A stretch of 64,000 nucleotides of DNA from Nocardioides renjunii (GTDB lineage: Bacteria > Actinomycetota > Actinomycetes > Propionibacteriales > Nocardioidaceae). How positions within the stretch are numbered: the stretch's first letter is position 1; each line of letters starts with the position of its first letter. The stretch spans positions 1,302,001-1,366,000 of the forward strand of contig NZ_CP141058.1 in NCBI RefSeq assembly GCF_034661175.1, read 5' to 3'. The notes beneath the pieces are model-generated. The model saw nothing but the letters and a program-made list of their open reading frames with translations. It did no database searches and was not told where the DNA came from. Of this stretch, positions 15,825 to 26,499 are shown piece by piece. Made by a program: the position numbers and the translations under genes.

Positions 15825-16754
15825 GTGCTCACCGTCGTCATCGCGCTCGCCGCGAACACCACGCTGGCCGTCCTCAAGAGCCTCGTCGCGGCGGTGACCG
15901 GCTCGGCGTCGATGGTCGCCGAGGCCGCCCACTCGTGGGCCGACGCCGGCAACGAGGTCTTCCTCGTCGTGGCCGAGCGGAGGTCGGCGCGGGAGGCCGA
16001 CCGCGCGCACCCGCTCGGGCACGGGCGCGAGGCCTACGTGTGGTCGATGATCGCCGCCTTCGGCCTCTTCGCGGTCGGCGCCGCGGTGTCGGTGATCCAC
16101 GGCATCCAGTCGCTGGACGCGGAGGAGCAGGAGGCCGACTACCTGTGGGCCTACCTCGTCCTCGGGGTGGCGCTGGTGCTGGAGGGGATCTCCTTCCTCC
16201 AGGCCCGCCGCGAGGTGCGCCGCGGCGCGCGGGACGCCGACCTGAGCCGGGCGACCTTCCTGGACCGGACGTCGAACCCGACCCTGCGCGCCGTCTTCTT
16301 CGAGGACGCGGCCGCGCTGACCGGCATCCTCATCGCCGCCGCCGGCCTCGCGCTGCACCAGGCGACCGGCCAGCCCGTGTGGGACGCCATCGGCTCCATC
16401 CTCGTCGGCCTCCTGCTGGGGTGGATCGCCATCTACCTGCTGCGCCGCAACATGGCCTTCCTCGTCGGCCAGGTCGCGGACCCGCGGGCCTACGCCGCGG
16501 TCCTCGAGTGGCTGCGCGCGCGGCCCGAGGTGCAGTCCGTCAGCACGCTGCACCTGGAGTACGTCGGCCCGGACCGGTTGTTCCTCGTCGGCTCCGTCGA
16601 CCTGGCCGGCGACGACCGCGAGAGCGAGGCCGCCGAGGAGCTGCAGCGGCTGGAGGACCAGCTCGAGCAACGCCCCGAGGTCGCCCGGGCCGTGCTGTCC
16701 CTGGCCGCGCCGGGTCGCCCGCCGAGCCTCCTCGGGAACAACGAGGGTGGTTGA
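15825..16754 (+). CDS. Cation diffusion facilitator family transporter
   Basis: A 309-residue CDF exporter starting at GTG. The first helices carry SMVAEAAHSWADAGNEVFL (the family's S-x-x-x-E-A-x-H-S/D-x-x-D metal motif), then HPLGHGREAYVWSMIAAFG, which is the H-P-x-G-H-x-R motif. Later AVFFEDAAALTGILIAAAG supplies the second intramembrane metal site (usually H-x-x-x-D; here E-D-A-A-A). The C-terminal cytoplasmic dimerisation domain begins near residue 225. It would export zinc, cadmium, iron or manganese by proton antiport. It likely shares a transcript with the gene upstream. Confidence 0.88.
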   Translation: MLTVVIALAANTTLAVLKSLVAAVTGSASMVAEAAHSWADAGNEVFLVVAERRSAREADRAHPLGHGREAYVWSMIAAFGLFAVGAAVSVIHGIQSLDAEEQEADYLWAYLVLGVALVLEGISFLQARREVRRGARDADLSRATFLDRTSNPTLRAVFFEDAAALTGILIAAAGLALHQATGQPVWDAIGSILVGLLLGWIAIYLLRRNMAFLVGQVADPRAYAAVLEWLRARPEVQSVSTLHLEYVGPDRLFLVGSVDLAGDDRESEAAEELQRLEDQLEQRPEVARAVLSLAAPGRPPSLLGNNEGG

Positions 16755-16768
16755 GCGTTGAACCAGTC

Positions 16769-17791
16769 ATGAAGAAGATCGGGTTCCTGAACTTCGGCCA
16801 CTGGACCGACTCGCCGCAGTCCGCGGTGCGCTCGGCCTCCGACACGCTCCTGCAGTCGATCGACCTCGCGGTCGCGGCCGAGGAGCTCGGCGCGGACGGC
16901 GCGTACTTCCGCGTCCACCACTTCGCGCGCCAGCTCGCCTCGCCGTTCCCGCTGCTCGCCGCGGTCGGCGCTCGTACGAGCCGGATCGAGATCGGCACCG
17001 GCGTGATCGACATGCGCTACGAGAACCCGCTCTACATGGCCGAGGACGCCGGCTCGGCCGACCTCATCTCGGGCGGCCGGCTCCAGCTCGGCATCAGCCG
17101 GGGATCACCGGAGCAGGTCATCGACGGCTGGCGCTACTTCGGCTACCAGCCCGCCGAGGGCGAGGACCAGGCCGACATGGCGCGCCGACACACCGAGGTC
17201 TTCCTGCAGGTGCTCGAGGGCAGGGGCTTCGCCGAGCCCAACCCGCGGCCGATGTTCCCCAACCCGCCCGGCCTGCTGCGTCCCGAGCCCCACTCGCCGG
17301 GCCTCCGCGACCGCATCTGGTGGGGGGCGGCGTCCGACGCGACGGCTCGGTGGACCGCTGAGAAGGGCATGCACCTGATGAGCTCGACCCTCAAGGCCGA
17401 CGAGACCGGCGAGCCGTTCCACGTCCAGCAGCGCAAGCAGATCGAGGTCTTCCGCGACGCCTGGCGCGAGGCCGGCCACGAGGGCGAGCCGCGCGTGTCG
17501 GTGAGCCGCTCGATCATGCCGATCACCACCGACCTCGACCGGATGTACTTCGGCCACGAGGGCCGCAGCTCCGACCAGTTCGGCCAGATCGAGGCTGACC
17601 TGCGCGCGGTCTTCGGCAAGACGTACGCCGCGGAGCCGGACATCCTGGTGAAGGAGCTCGCCGACGACGAGGCGGTCGCGGCGGCCGACACGCTGCTGCT
17701 CACGGTGCCCAACCAGCTCGGTGTCGACTACAACGCCCACCTGCTGGAGACGGTGCTCACGGACGTGGCGCCGGACCTCGGCTGGCGCTGA
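16769..17791 (+). CDS. LLM class flavin-dependent oxidoreductase
   Basis: A 340-residue bacterial-luciferase-like TIM barrel. The N-terminal KIGFLNFGHW, VAAEELGADGAYFRVHHF, IEIGTGVIDMRYENPLYMAED and ISGGRLQLGISRGSPEQV are the classical strand and flavin-binding segments of the family. Use of FMN or F420 cannot be decided. It would be a cytoplasmic monooxygenase or dehydrogenase. The ATG is 14 bases after the CDF stop. Upstream there is only the sequence GGTGGTTGAGCG, without a clear ribosome binding site. Confidence 0.88.
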   Translation: MKKIGFLNFGHWTDSPQSAVRSASDTLLQSIDLAVAAEELGADGAYFRVHHFARQLASPFPLLAAVGARTSRIEIGTGVIDMRYENPLYMAEDAGSADLISGGRLQLGISRGSPEQVIDGWRYFGYQPAEGEDQADMARRHTEVFLQVLEGRGFAEPNPRPMFPNPPGLLRPEPHSPGLRDRIWWGAASDATARWTAEKGMHLMSSTLKADETGEPFHVQQRKQIEVFRDAWREAGHEGEPRVSVSRSIMPITTDLDRMYFGHEGRSSDQFGQIEADLRAVFGKTYAAEPDILVKELADDEAVAAADTLLLTVPNQLGVDYNAHLLETVLTDVAPDLGWR

Positions 17792-17803
17792 GCCCCGCGG
17801 TCC

Positions 17804-18790
17804 TCAGGGGGCGGCCGCCCGCAGCTTCTCGAGCAGCGGGCCGGCCGCCTCGTCGAGGAACCGGTCCTGGCCCTCGTCGCCGACCTGCACGAGCGCGATG
17901 TCGGTGAAGCCGGCCTCCCAGTAGGCCGAGACCGCCTCCACGACCTTGTCGAGGTCGGGGCCGCAGGGGATCGACTCCGCGACGTCCTCCGGGCGGACGA
18001 ACTGCGTCGCCCCGGCGAACCCGGCCGGGGTGGGGAGGTCGGCGTTCACCTTCCAGCCGCCGGCGAACCAGCGGAACTGCTCGTGCGCCCGGGCGATCGC
18101 GGCCTCCTCGTCGGGGTCCCAGCAGATGGGGATCTGCCCGACGGCCCGCGCGTCCTTGCCGATGCGCGGCGCGCCGTCGACGTCGTTCCAGTTCTGGATG
18201 ATCTCCGCGTCCGGCTCGGTCGCGACGAGGTGGTCCGCGAGCGGGGCGAACCGCTCGATCGCGCGGGCCCCGGCGACGGCGACGCCGATCTCGACGCCCT
18301 CCTCGGGGAGGTCCCAGATGCGGGCGGAGTCGACCTGGAAGAAGTCGCCGCGGTGGTCGACGAGCTCGCCGGTGTGCAGCGACCGGATCACCTCGATCGC
18401 CTCGGCCAGCAGGTCCTGGCGCTCGGCGATGGCCGGCCAGCCCTCGCCGACGACGTGCTCGTTGAGGTTCTCGCCGCTGCCCAGGCCCAGCGTGAAGCGT
18501 CCCTCGGCGAGGATCTGCAGCGTCGCGGACTTCTGGGCCACGACAGCGGGGTGGTAGCGCAGCGTCGGGCACGTCACGTAGGTCATCAGGCCCACGCGCT
18601 CGGTCGCCTGCGCGACGGCCCCGAGGGTCGTCCAGGCGTACGGCGCGTGGCCCTGCTCGGTCAGCCACGGCGAGAAGTGGTCGCTCGACACCTCGAAGTC
18701 GAAGCCCACCCGCTCGGCGGCGACGGCGTAGCCCACCAACTCCCGGGGTCCGCTCTGCTCGGTCATCAGGGTGTAGCCGAAACGCGTCAT
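17804..18790 (-). CDS. TIGR03557-like F420-dependent LLM oxidoreductase (glucose-6-phosphate dehydrogenase-like)
   Basis: A 328-residue LLM protein resembling F420-dependent glucose-6-phosphate dehydrogenases and the TIGR03557 subgroup: FGYTLMTEQSGPRELVGYAV at the N terminus, DFEVSSDHFSPWLTEQGHAPY, VTCPTLRYHPAVVAQKSAT (with the non-prolyl cis peptide of the family), and LGLGSGENLNEHVVGEGWP. It should use cofactor F420, common in Nocardioidaceae. It is convergent with the other LLM gene, separated by 12 bases. The substrate is unknown. Confidence 0.88.
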   Translation of the reverse strand: MTRFGYTLMTEQSGPRELVGYAVAAERVGFDFEVSSDHFSPWLTEQGHAPYAWTTLGAVAQATERVGLMTYVTCPTLRYHPAVVAQKSATLQILAEGRFTLGLGSGENLNEHVVGEGWPAIAERQDLLAEAIEVIRSLHTGELVDHRGDFFQVDSARIWDLPEEGVEIGVAVAGARAIERFAPLADHLVATEPDAEIIQNWNDVDGAPRIGKDARAVGQIPICWDPDEEAAIARAHEQFRWFAGGWKVNADLPTPAGFAGATQFVRPEDVAESIPCGPDLDKVVEAVSAYWEAGFTDIALVQVGDEGQDRFLDEAAGPLLEKLRAAAP

Positions 18791-18896
18791 GTGACGACCG
18801 TAGCCAGCCCGGCCGGGACCGCCCACCACCCACTCAGGTGAGCCCTCGTCAGGTGCCCGGTGCTTGTGTGGAGGCACACCCACGAGGAGGACCACG

Positions 18897-19106
18897 ATGA
18901 GCGCATCACCCAACGAGGACAAGACCGACCAGGACGGCAACGAGGGCCAGGTCTCCGAGACCGCGTCGGAGTTCGGGGAGCAGATCAGCTCGGGTGACTC
19001 CGTGGCGGGCCAGCCCGACCCGCACCCCGGCGAGGTCGACGAGGGCGCCCAGGGACCCAACGCGATCCCGGACGACCCGACCGGCGAGCACCCGCACAAG
19101 CCGTGA
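18897..19106 (+). CDS. Small acidic hypothetical protein
   Basis: A 69-residue soluble, probably disordered protein rich in Asp, Glu, Gly and Pro (NEDKTDQDGNEGQVSETASE; PDPHPGEVDEGAQGPN). GAGGAGG lies 7 bases before the ATG. It has no recognised family and no membrane segment. It resembles the short acidic stress-type proteins common in high-GC actinobacteria. It precedes the SDR gene by 24 bases and may be co-transcribed. Confidence 0.65.
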   Translation: MSASPNEDKTDQDGNEGQVSETASEFGEQISSGDSVAGQPDPHPGEVDEGAQGPNAIPDDPTGEHPHKP

Positions 19107-19130
19107 CCCGCGTGCGGTAGGACTGTCGGC

Positions 19131-19787
19131 ATGAGCAGACCGGTCATCGTCGTCGTCGGGGCCGGCCCGGGCGTCAGCGGGTCGGTGGCCCGGCGCTTCG
19201 CCGACGCCGGTCACGACGTGGGCCTGCTGGGCCAGGACCAGGAGGTCCTGGACCAGCTGGTCCCCGACCTCGAGGCACGGGGCGCCGCCGTCGGCCACGC
19301 GGTCGTCGACGTCACCGACGACCGGGCCGCGCGCGACGCCGTACGCCGCATGGGCGAGCACACGGGCCGGATCGACGTCCTGCACTTCAACCCCAGCGCC
19401 TACCGGGAGAAGGACCCGCTGACCCTGACGGTCCCCGAGCTGCTCGAGGACGTCGCGCTCGGGGTCGGCGCACTGCTGACGGTGGTGCAGGCGGCACGGC
19501 CCCACATGTCCGCCGGCGCGCGGATCAGCGTCACCGGCAGCATGGCCGCGGACCAGCCGTGGGAGGGAGCGGCCTCGCTCGGGGTCCAGAAGGCCGGCGT
19601 CCGCAACCTCGTGCACAGCCTCGACAAGGCGCTGTGCGAGGACGGCATCCGCGCCGTGTCGGTGACCGTGTGCGGCACGCTCGCCCGCGAGGGCGCGTTC
19701 ACCCCGGACCGGGTCGCCGACGCGCTGTGGGCGGCCGTCACGACCGACGAGTCCGCGTGGCGCAGCGAGGTGCGCTACACCGGCTGA
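19131..19787 (+). CDS. SDR family oxidoreductase
   Basis: A 218-residue short-chain dehydrogenase, slightly short for the family (about 250). The nucleotide motif is VVVGAGPGVSGSVARRFADAG (a variant of TGxxxGxG) and HFNPSAYREKD replaces the usual N-A-G. The catalytic part keeps ISVTGSMAADQPWEG with Ser, but the normal Y-x-x-x-K is not evident, since SLGVQKAGVRNL stands where it should be (Leu-Gly in place of Tyr). It could be a non-standard or NAD-binding, non-catalytic SDR. Cytoplasmic. Confidence 0.8.
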   Translation: MSRPVIVVVGAGPGVSGSVARRFADAGHDVGLLGQDQEVLDQLVPDLEARGAAVGHAVVDVTDDRAARDAVRRMGEHTGRIDVLHFNPSAYREKDPLTLTVPELLEDVALGVGALLTVVQAARPHMSAGARISVTGSMAADQPWEGAASLGVQKAGVRNLVHSLDKALCEDGIRAVSVTVCGTLAREGAFTPDRVADALWAAVTTDESAWRSEVRYTG

Positions 19788-19800
19788 TCCCGGTGACGCC

Positions 19801-20016
19801 TCAGCGCTTGCGACCCCAGACGAGGTAGGCGATCGGGCCGAGCGGTTGCACCGACAGCGCGGGCCCCCACAGGAGCTTGGGGCCGCGGACCAGGTCGGCG
19901 GGTCGCTCCTTGAGGTCGCGTGCGCACCAGGCGGTGACGGCGACCTCGACGATCCCCGCGACGACCACGATGTTCTTCTGCATGGGCGTCATGTCGCCCC
20001 AGGACTTCTTCGCCAT
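19801..20016 (-). CDS. PLDc_N-like small membrane protein
   Basis: A 71-residue protein with two hydrophobic helices (IVVVAGIVEVAVTAWCA and the shorter SVQPLGPIAYLVWG). The second, with the sequence Q-P-x-G-P-x-x-Y-x-x-x-G-R, is the ending seen in phospholipase D-nuclease N-terminal-like (PLDc_N) proteins. RGPKLLWGPAL is between the helices. Function is unknown; it is presumably located in the cytoplasmic membrane. Confidence 0.7.
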   Translation of the reverse strand: MAKKSWGDMTPMQKNIVVVAGIVEVAVTAWCARDLKERPADLVRGPKLLWGPALSVQPLGPIAYLVWGRKR

Positions 20017-20074
20017 GGCGGCACCGTAGCGCGATCGCCTCCGCCAGCCGAGGCGCCTGCCGCCGCAGATCGGG

Positions 20075-20374
20075 TCAGGCGCCCTCGAAGCCGTTGAGCA
20101 GCAGCCAGAACACGACCACTCCGACGAGCGCCGCCAGCAGGCCCCACCAGGCGCCGGTCATCGCCCGTCGCCCGGTGGAGGCGCCCTCTCTGGCGAGGCC
20201 GGGCAGGGCCACGGTCACGGCGGCGCCGAGCAGCGCCATAGCGAGGAGCTGCACCGGGACGATCCAGTTCTCGGTGCCCTGGGCGTCGAGCAGGGACGCC
20301 GACACCGGCAGGCTCAGCATGCCGAGGACGAGCAGGACGATGATGCCGACGATGCGCTGCACGGGTCTGGTCAT
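20075..20374 (-). CDS. Hypothetical membrane protein with three helices
   Basis: A 99-residue protein with helices at about residues 8-30 ([19 protein letters not shown]), 40-60 ([17 protein letters not shown]) and 75-95 ([18 protein letters not shown]). No family was recognised. It lies 17 bases ahead of the paaZ stop on the same strand, but no functional link to phenylacetate is seen. Confidence 0.65.
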   Translation of the reverse strand: MTRPVQRIVGIIVLLVLGMLSLPVSASLLDAQGTENWIVPVQLLAMALLGAAVTVALPGLAREGASTGRRAMTGAWWGLLAALVGVVVFWLLLNGFEGA

Positions 20375-20391
20375 GGCGGCACGCTAGTGGG

Positions 20392-22422
<2,031 letters not shown>

Positions 22423-22497
22423 GGTGTCCCCTTCGGGTGGCGGGCGGGCGCACGCCGGTGTTTGCGTGCCGGAGTGACTGGTGACACACTAATACCA

Positions 22498-22509
22498 GAC
22501 CGATCGGTC
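22498..22509. promoter_or_regulatory. Perfect 12-bp palindrome GACCGATCGGTC, likely TetR/PaaR operator
   Basis: GACCGATCGGTC stands in the 135-bp gap between paaZ and paaA and continues as CAGTA on the right. ACCG-N-CGGTNAGT-type half sites are known for TetR-type PaaR regulators of phenylacetate genes in corynebacteria (from memory of the literature). A TetR gene lies in this cluster. A regulatory role on both divergent promoters is inferred. Confidence 0.6.
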
Positions 22510-22557
22510 AGTAAATGTGGTCCGGACGCCCGGCCCGGACCGAGCCCAGGAGGCCGG

Positions 22558-23523
22558 ATGTCCCTCACCGACACCTCGCGCGACGCCGCCACGCCCGACG
22601 AGCTCGAGCGCCACTTCGAGGCGACCATCGCGCGCAACGACCGGATCGAGCCACGCGACTGGATGCCGGAGGGCTACCGCAGGACGCTCGTGCGGCAGAT
22701 CGCCCAGCACGCCCACAGCGAGATCATCGGCATGCAGCCGGAGGGCAACTGGATCAGCCGCGCACCGAGCCTGCGCCGCAAGGCGATCCTGCTGGCCAAG
22801 GTGCAGGACGAGGCGGGCCACGGGCTCTACCTCTACTCCGCGGCCGAGACGCTGGGTGTCTCCCGCCTCGAGCTGACCGAGCTGCTCATCGCCGGCAAGC
22901 AGAAGTACTCCTCGATCTTCAACTACCCGACGCTGTCCTACGCCGACGTCGGCACCATCGGCTGGCTGGTCGACGGCGCCGCGATCTGCAACCAGGTGCC
23001 GCTGTGCCGCACCTCCTACGGCCCCTACGGCCGGGCGATGATCCGCGTGTGCAAGGAGGAGTCCTTCCACCAGCGCCAGGGCTACGAGCTGCTGGCCACG
23101 ATGATGCGCGGCACCGACGAGCAGCGAGCGATGGTGCAGGAGTCGGTCGACCGCTTCTGGTGGCCGGCGCTGATGATGTTCGGCCCGCCCGACGCCGACT
23201 CGCCCAACACCGCCCAGTCGATGGCGTGGGGCATCAAGCGCAACACCAACGACGAGCTGCGCCAGAAGTTCGTGGACATGTCGGTGCCCCAGGCCGAGGC
23301 GCTCGGCGTGACGCTGCCCGACCCCGAGCTCGTCTGGAACGAGGAGCGCGGTCACCACGACTTCGGCCAGCCCGACTGGCACGAGTTCATGGAGGGCGTG
23401 AAGGGCAACGGTCCCTGCAACGCGCAGCGGATGGCCCACCGCCGCCGCGCCCACGAGGACGGCGCGTGGGTGCGCGAGGCCGCGACGGCGTACGCCGCGT
23501 CGCAGGCGGGGGGCGCCCGATGA
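22558..23523 (+). CDS. paaA: PaaA, phenylacetyl-CoA 1,2-epoxidase alpha subunit
   Basis: A 321-residue di-iron oxygenase subunit. The iron ligands are seen in [16 protein letters not shown] (E-x-x-H) and [15 protein letters not shown] (E-x-x-H), on the expected four-helix bundle. AggAGG is 5 bases before the ATG. PaaA with PaaBCE converts phenylacetyl-CoA to the 1,2-epoxide using O2 and NADPH. It is the first gene of paaABCDE; the stop overlaps paaB by ATGA. Confidence 0.95.
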   Translation: MSLTDTSRDAATPDELERHFEATIARNDRIEPRDWMPEGYRRTLVRQIAQHAHSEIIGMQPEGNWISRAPSLRRKAILLAKVQDEAGHGLYLYSAAETLGVSRLELTELLIAGKQKYSSIFNYPTLSYADVGTIGWLVDGAAICNQVPLCRTSYGPYGRAMIRVCKEESFHQRQGYELLATMMRGTDEQRAMVQESVDRFWWPALMMFGPPDADSPNTAQSMAWGIKRNTNDELRQKFVDMSVPQAEALGVTLPDPELVWNEERGHHDFGQPDWHEFMEGVKGNGPCNAQRMAHRRRAHEDGAWVREAATAYAASQAGGAR

Positions 23524-23900
23524 GCGACCAGCCGACCGGACGCGACCTCAGCGCCGAGGGCGGGCACGGTGCGGTGCCACTGCAGGGCGTGCCGACCGGG
23601 CAGGGCGTCACGCCGCCCGAGCCGGAGTGGCCGCTCTACGAGGTCTTCGTGCGCGGCAAGCGCGGCCTCAACCACGTGCACGTCGGGTCGCTGCACGCCG
23701 CCGACGACCGGATGGCGCTGCTGCACGCGCGCGACGTCTACACCCGGCGCAACGAGGGCGTCAGCATCTGGGTCGTCCGCGCCGACGCGATCACGGCGTC
23801 GAGCCCGGACGAGAAGGACCCGATGTTCGCGCCCAGCGGCGACAAGGTCTACCGCCACCCGACGTTCTACGACATCCCCGACAACGTCCCTCACATGTGA
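23520..23900 (+). CDS. paaB: PaaB, phenylacetyl-CoA epoxidase subunit B
   Basis: A 126-residue protein with the PaaB core from about residue 37: [40 protein letters not shown], and the C-terminal [14 protein letters not shown]. The N-terminal 35 residues, Gly/Pro-rich, are an extension usual in actinobacteria. PaaB bridges the catalytic PaaA-PaaC core in the epoxidase. The ATG lies in the paaA stop, so translation is coupled. Confidence 0.93.
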   Translation: MSDQPTGRDLSAEGGHGAVPLQGVPTGQGVTPPEPEWPLYEVFVRGKRGLNHVHVGSLHAADDRMALLHARDVYTRRNEGVSIWVVRADAITASSPDEKDPMFAPSGDKVYRHPTFYDIPDNVPHM

Positions 23901-23993
23901 ACCACCCCACGACGTTCTTCTTCCCCCGCTGCGCTCCTCCAGAACAACGCCGCGGGGACCCCGGTCCCTCCAGCAGTCGGACGAGAGAACCTG
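23901..23993. other. 93-bp non-coding interruption within the paa operon
   Basis: All other paa genes here overlap or touch, yet 93 bases separate paaB from paaC. The stretch is pyrimidine-rich (TTCTTCTTCCCCC) and contains the dyad GGGACC-CC-GGTCCC. No ribosome binding site of strong form lies before the paaC ATG. It might be a small mobile or REP-like insert, or a processing/attenuation site. Nothing coding is seen in it. Confidence 0.5.
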
Positions 23994-24929
23994 ATGCCTG
24001 ACATCCACATGACTTCGGAAGACGAGCACGACAGCGCCTACTCCGGGCTGCTGGTCAACGACGCGCACTGGGCCTTCGGCACCGACTTCGAGGACCCGCT
24101 CGCCGGCGTCGACACGACGATCCCCGACGGCGTGGACGCTCCGACCCTGGCGGCGTACGCCCTGATGCTCGGCGACGACGCCCTGGTCATGTCGCACCGG
24201 GTCGCGGAGTGGACCAGCAACGCGCCGGACCTCGAGGACGACATCGCGCTGTCCAACATCGCGCTGGACCTGCTCGGCCAGGCGCGGCTCCTGCTCGCGC
24301 GCGCCGCGAAGGCCGACGAGTCGGTCGTGCCGGCGCTGCCCGAGGGCTCGCCCGCACCGCCCGAGGACGCGCTCGCGTTCTTCCGCGAGGCCCACGAGCT
24401 GCGCAACGTCCGCCTCGCCGAGCTCGTCAACGGCGACTTCGCCGAGGCGACCGTGCGGGTGCTGCTGTTCTCCACGTGGCGCCTGGCCGTGTGGGAGGAG
24501 CTGCGCGCCAGCCGCGACCACGTCCTCGCCGCCGTCGCGACGAAGGGCGTCAAGGAGCTGGCCTACCACCGCGACTACTCCGCCCGCTGGTTCGTCACCC
24601 TCGCCCGGGGGACCGACGAGTCGCGCCGCCGGCTGCTGGCCGCGCTCGCCGCACTGTGGCCGCTGTGGCCCGAGCTGTTCGACACCCACCCGGTCGAGGC
24701 GGCCGCAGCCGCGTCGGGCGTCGGGGTCGACCCGGCCACGGTCCATGACGCCGCCGAGGCGGTCCTCGACCAGGTGCTGGCCGCCGCCGACGTGCCCCGC
24801 CCCGAGGTGGCGCGTCGTGCCGGCGTGCTCGGTCGCACCGGCCGCGACGGCATGCACGGCGAGGCGCTGAGCCGGATGCTCGCCGAGATGCAGTCGGTGG
24901 CCCGGGCCCACCCGAGGGGGCTGTGGTGA
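23994..24929 (+). CDS. paaC: PaaC, phenylacetyl-CoA epoxidase structural subunit
   Basis: A 311-residue ferritin-like protein with DDIALSNIALDLLGQARLLL near residue 80 and LAYHRDYSARWFVTLARG near residue 185, both PaaC signatures. PaaC resembles PaaA in fold but serves as the structural partner and coenzyme A/substrate support. The N-terminal part (MTSEDEHDSAYSGLLVNDAHWAFGTDFEDPLAG) is longer than in E. coli. It overlaps paaD by GTGA. Confidence 0.93.
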   Translation: MPDIHMTSEDEHDSAYSGLLVNDAHWAFGTDFEDPLAGVDTTIPDGVDAPTLAAYALMLGDDALVMSHRVAEWTSNAPDLEDDIALSNIALDLLGQARLLLARAAKADESVVPALPEGSPAPPEDALAFFREAHELRNVRLAELVNGDFAEATVRVLLFSTWRLAVWEELRASRDHVLAAVATKGVKELAYHRDYSARWFVTLARGTDESRRRLLAALAALWPLWPELFDTHPVEAAAAASGVGVDPATVHDAAEAVLDQVLAAADVPRPEVARRAGVLGRTGRDGMHGEALSRMLAEMQSVARAHPRGLW

Positions 24930-25441
24930 GTCTCCTGAGCCGTACGACGCTCGACCGCGCCCGTCGCGTGGCGGCCACGGTCACCGACCCCGAGCTGCCG
25001 ATGCTCACCCTCGTCGACCTCGGTGTGCTGCGCGACGTCGACGTCGTGGGGGAGGGCCACGTCGTCGTCGACATCACCCCGACCTACTCCGGCTGCCCCG
25101 CGATGGCCGCGATGCGCGACGACCTGGTCCGCGAGCTCACCGGCGCCGGCTTCCACCGAGTGGACGTCCGGGTCAGCCTCGACCCGGCCTGGACGACCGA
25201 CTGGATCACCCCGGAGGGCCGTACGGCGCTCGCGGCGGCCGGCATCTCGCCGCCCGGTCCTGCGCCGTCGACCGACGGGCCGATCCCGCTGACGTTGCTG
25301 CCCACGGCCCGTCAGGTCCGCTGCCCGCAGTGCGACTCGCCGGCCACCGACCTCGTCTCGGAGTTCGGCTCGACGGCGTGCAAGGCGCAGTACCGCTGCA
25401 CCTCCTGCCTCGAGCCCTTCGACCACCTCAAGGAGATCTGA
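24926..25441 (+). CDS. paaD: PaaD, iron-sulfur/zinc maturation factor of the epoxidase
   Basis: A 171-residue protein. Residues about 10-95 are a MIP18/DUF59 domain (VTDPELPMLTLVDLGVLRDV; TPTYSGCPAMAAM), and the C terminus binds metal through CPQC and CTSC (CKAQYRCTSCLEPF). The GTG start chosen overlaps the paaC stop; another GTG lies one codon earlier. It is thought to help assemble or load the epoxidase. It touches paaE by one base (TGATG). Confidence 0.9.
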   Translation: MSLLSRTTLDRARRVAATVTDPELPMLTLVDLGVLRDVDVVGEGHVVVDITPTYSGCPAMAAMRDDLVRELTGAGFHRVDVRVSLDPAWTTDWITPEGRTALAAAGISPPGPAPSTDGPIPLTLLPTARQVRCPQCDSPATDLVSEFGSTACKAQYRCTSCLEPFDHLKEI

Positions 25442-26499
25442 TGGCCGGCCCGGTCTTCCACGAGCTGACCGTGCGCGACGTCGACCCGCTCACCGACGAC
25501 GCGGCCGCGGTCACCTTCGACGTCCCTGACGACCTGCGCGAGCTGTTCGACTTCGAGCCGGGGGAGTCGCTCACGCTGCGCCGGGTGGTCGACGGCGTCG
25601 AGCACCGCCGGACCTACTCCATCTGCGCCCCCGCCGGCGCTCCTCCCCGCATCGGCGTGCGCGAGATCCCCGGCGGCATCTTCTCCTCGTGGCTGATCCA
25701 CCAGGTGCGGCCCGGCGAGCGGGTCGAGGTCGCCGCCCCGTCGGGCAGCTTCCGCGCCGACCCCGCCCTCGCCGGCCGGCACCTCTGCATCGCCGCCGGC
25801 TCCGGCATCACGCCGATGCTCTCCATCGCGGCGTCGGTGCTCGACAACCCCGCCAGCTCGGTGACGATGCTCTACGGCAACCGCGAGACGACGTCCGTCA
25901 TGTTCGCCGAGGAGCTCAGCGACCTCAAGAACCTCCACGGCCCCCGCTTCGACCTGGTGCACGTGCTCTCCCGCGAGCCGCGCGACGTCGAGCTCTTCTC
26001 CGGCCGCCTCGACGCCGACCGGCTCCGCCGGCTGCTGCCCCTCAAGGTGCCGGTCGCCGCGCTCGACCACGTGTGGATCTGCGGGCCGCTCGGTCTCGTC
26101 GAGGACGCGCGGGCGGTCCTGGCGGAGCTGGGGGTGCCCCCGGAGAAGGTCCACTTCGAGCTGTTCTTCGTCGACGAGCCGCCGCCGACGCTCCGCCACG
26201 CCGACCGGGTGGTGGAGGGTGTGACCAGCGACGTCACCGTCGTCCTCGACGGGCGTACGACGACCACGCCGGTGGCGCGCGGCACGACGATCCTCGACTC
26301 CGCGCAGGCCGTCCGCAGCGACGTGCCGTTCGCCTGCAAGGGCGGGGTGTGCGGGACGTGCCGCGCCCAGGTGGTCGACGGTGAGGTCGAGATGGTCCGC
26401 AACTACGCCCTCGAGCCGGCCGAGGTCGAGCAGCAGTTCGTGCTCACCTGCCAGACCTACCCGGTCAGCGACGCGGTGACGGTCGACTTCGATGCCTGA
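25441..26499 (+). CDS. paaE: PaaE, phenylacetyl-CoA epoxidase reductase subunit
   Basis: A 352-residue ferredoxin-NADP reductase-like protein. FAD binding is shown by RRTYSICAPAG, and NADPH binding by AAGSGITPMLSIA and ICGPLGLVEDARAVL. The C-terminal plant-type ferredoxin (residues about 265-352) has CKGGVCGTC then a later Cys in LTCQTYPV, the 2Fe-2S ligands. It passes electrons from NADPH to the PaaA di-iron centre. It overlaps the next gene, paaI, by 8 bases. Confidence 0.93.
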   Translation: MAGPVFHELTVRDVDPLTDDAAAVTFDVPDDLRELFDFEPGESLTLRRVVDGVEHRRTYSICAPAGAPPRIGVREIPGGIFSSWLIHQVRPGERVEVAAPSGSFRADPALAGRHLCIAAGSGITPMLSIAASVLDNPASSVTMLYGNRETTSVMFAEELSDLKNLHGPRFDLVHVLSREPRDVELFSGRLDADRLRRLLPLKVPVAALDHVWICGPLGLVEDARAVLAELGVPPEKVHFELFFVDEPPPTLRHADRVVEGVTSDVTVVLDGRTTTTPVARGTTILDSAQAVRSDVPFACKGGVCGTCRAQVVDGEVEMVRNYALEPAEVEQQFVLTCQTYPVSDAVTVDFDA

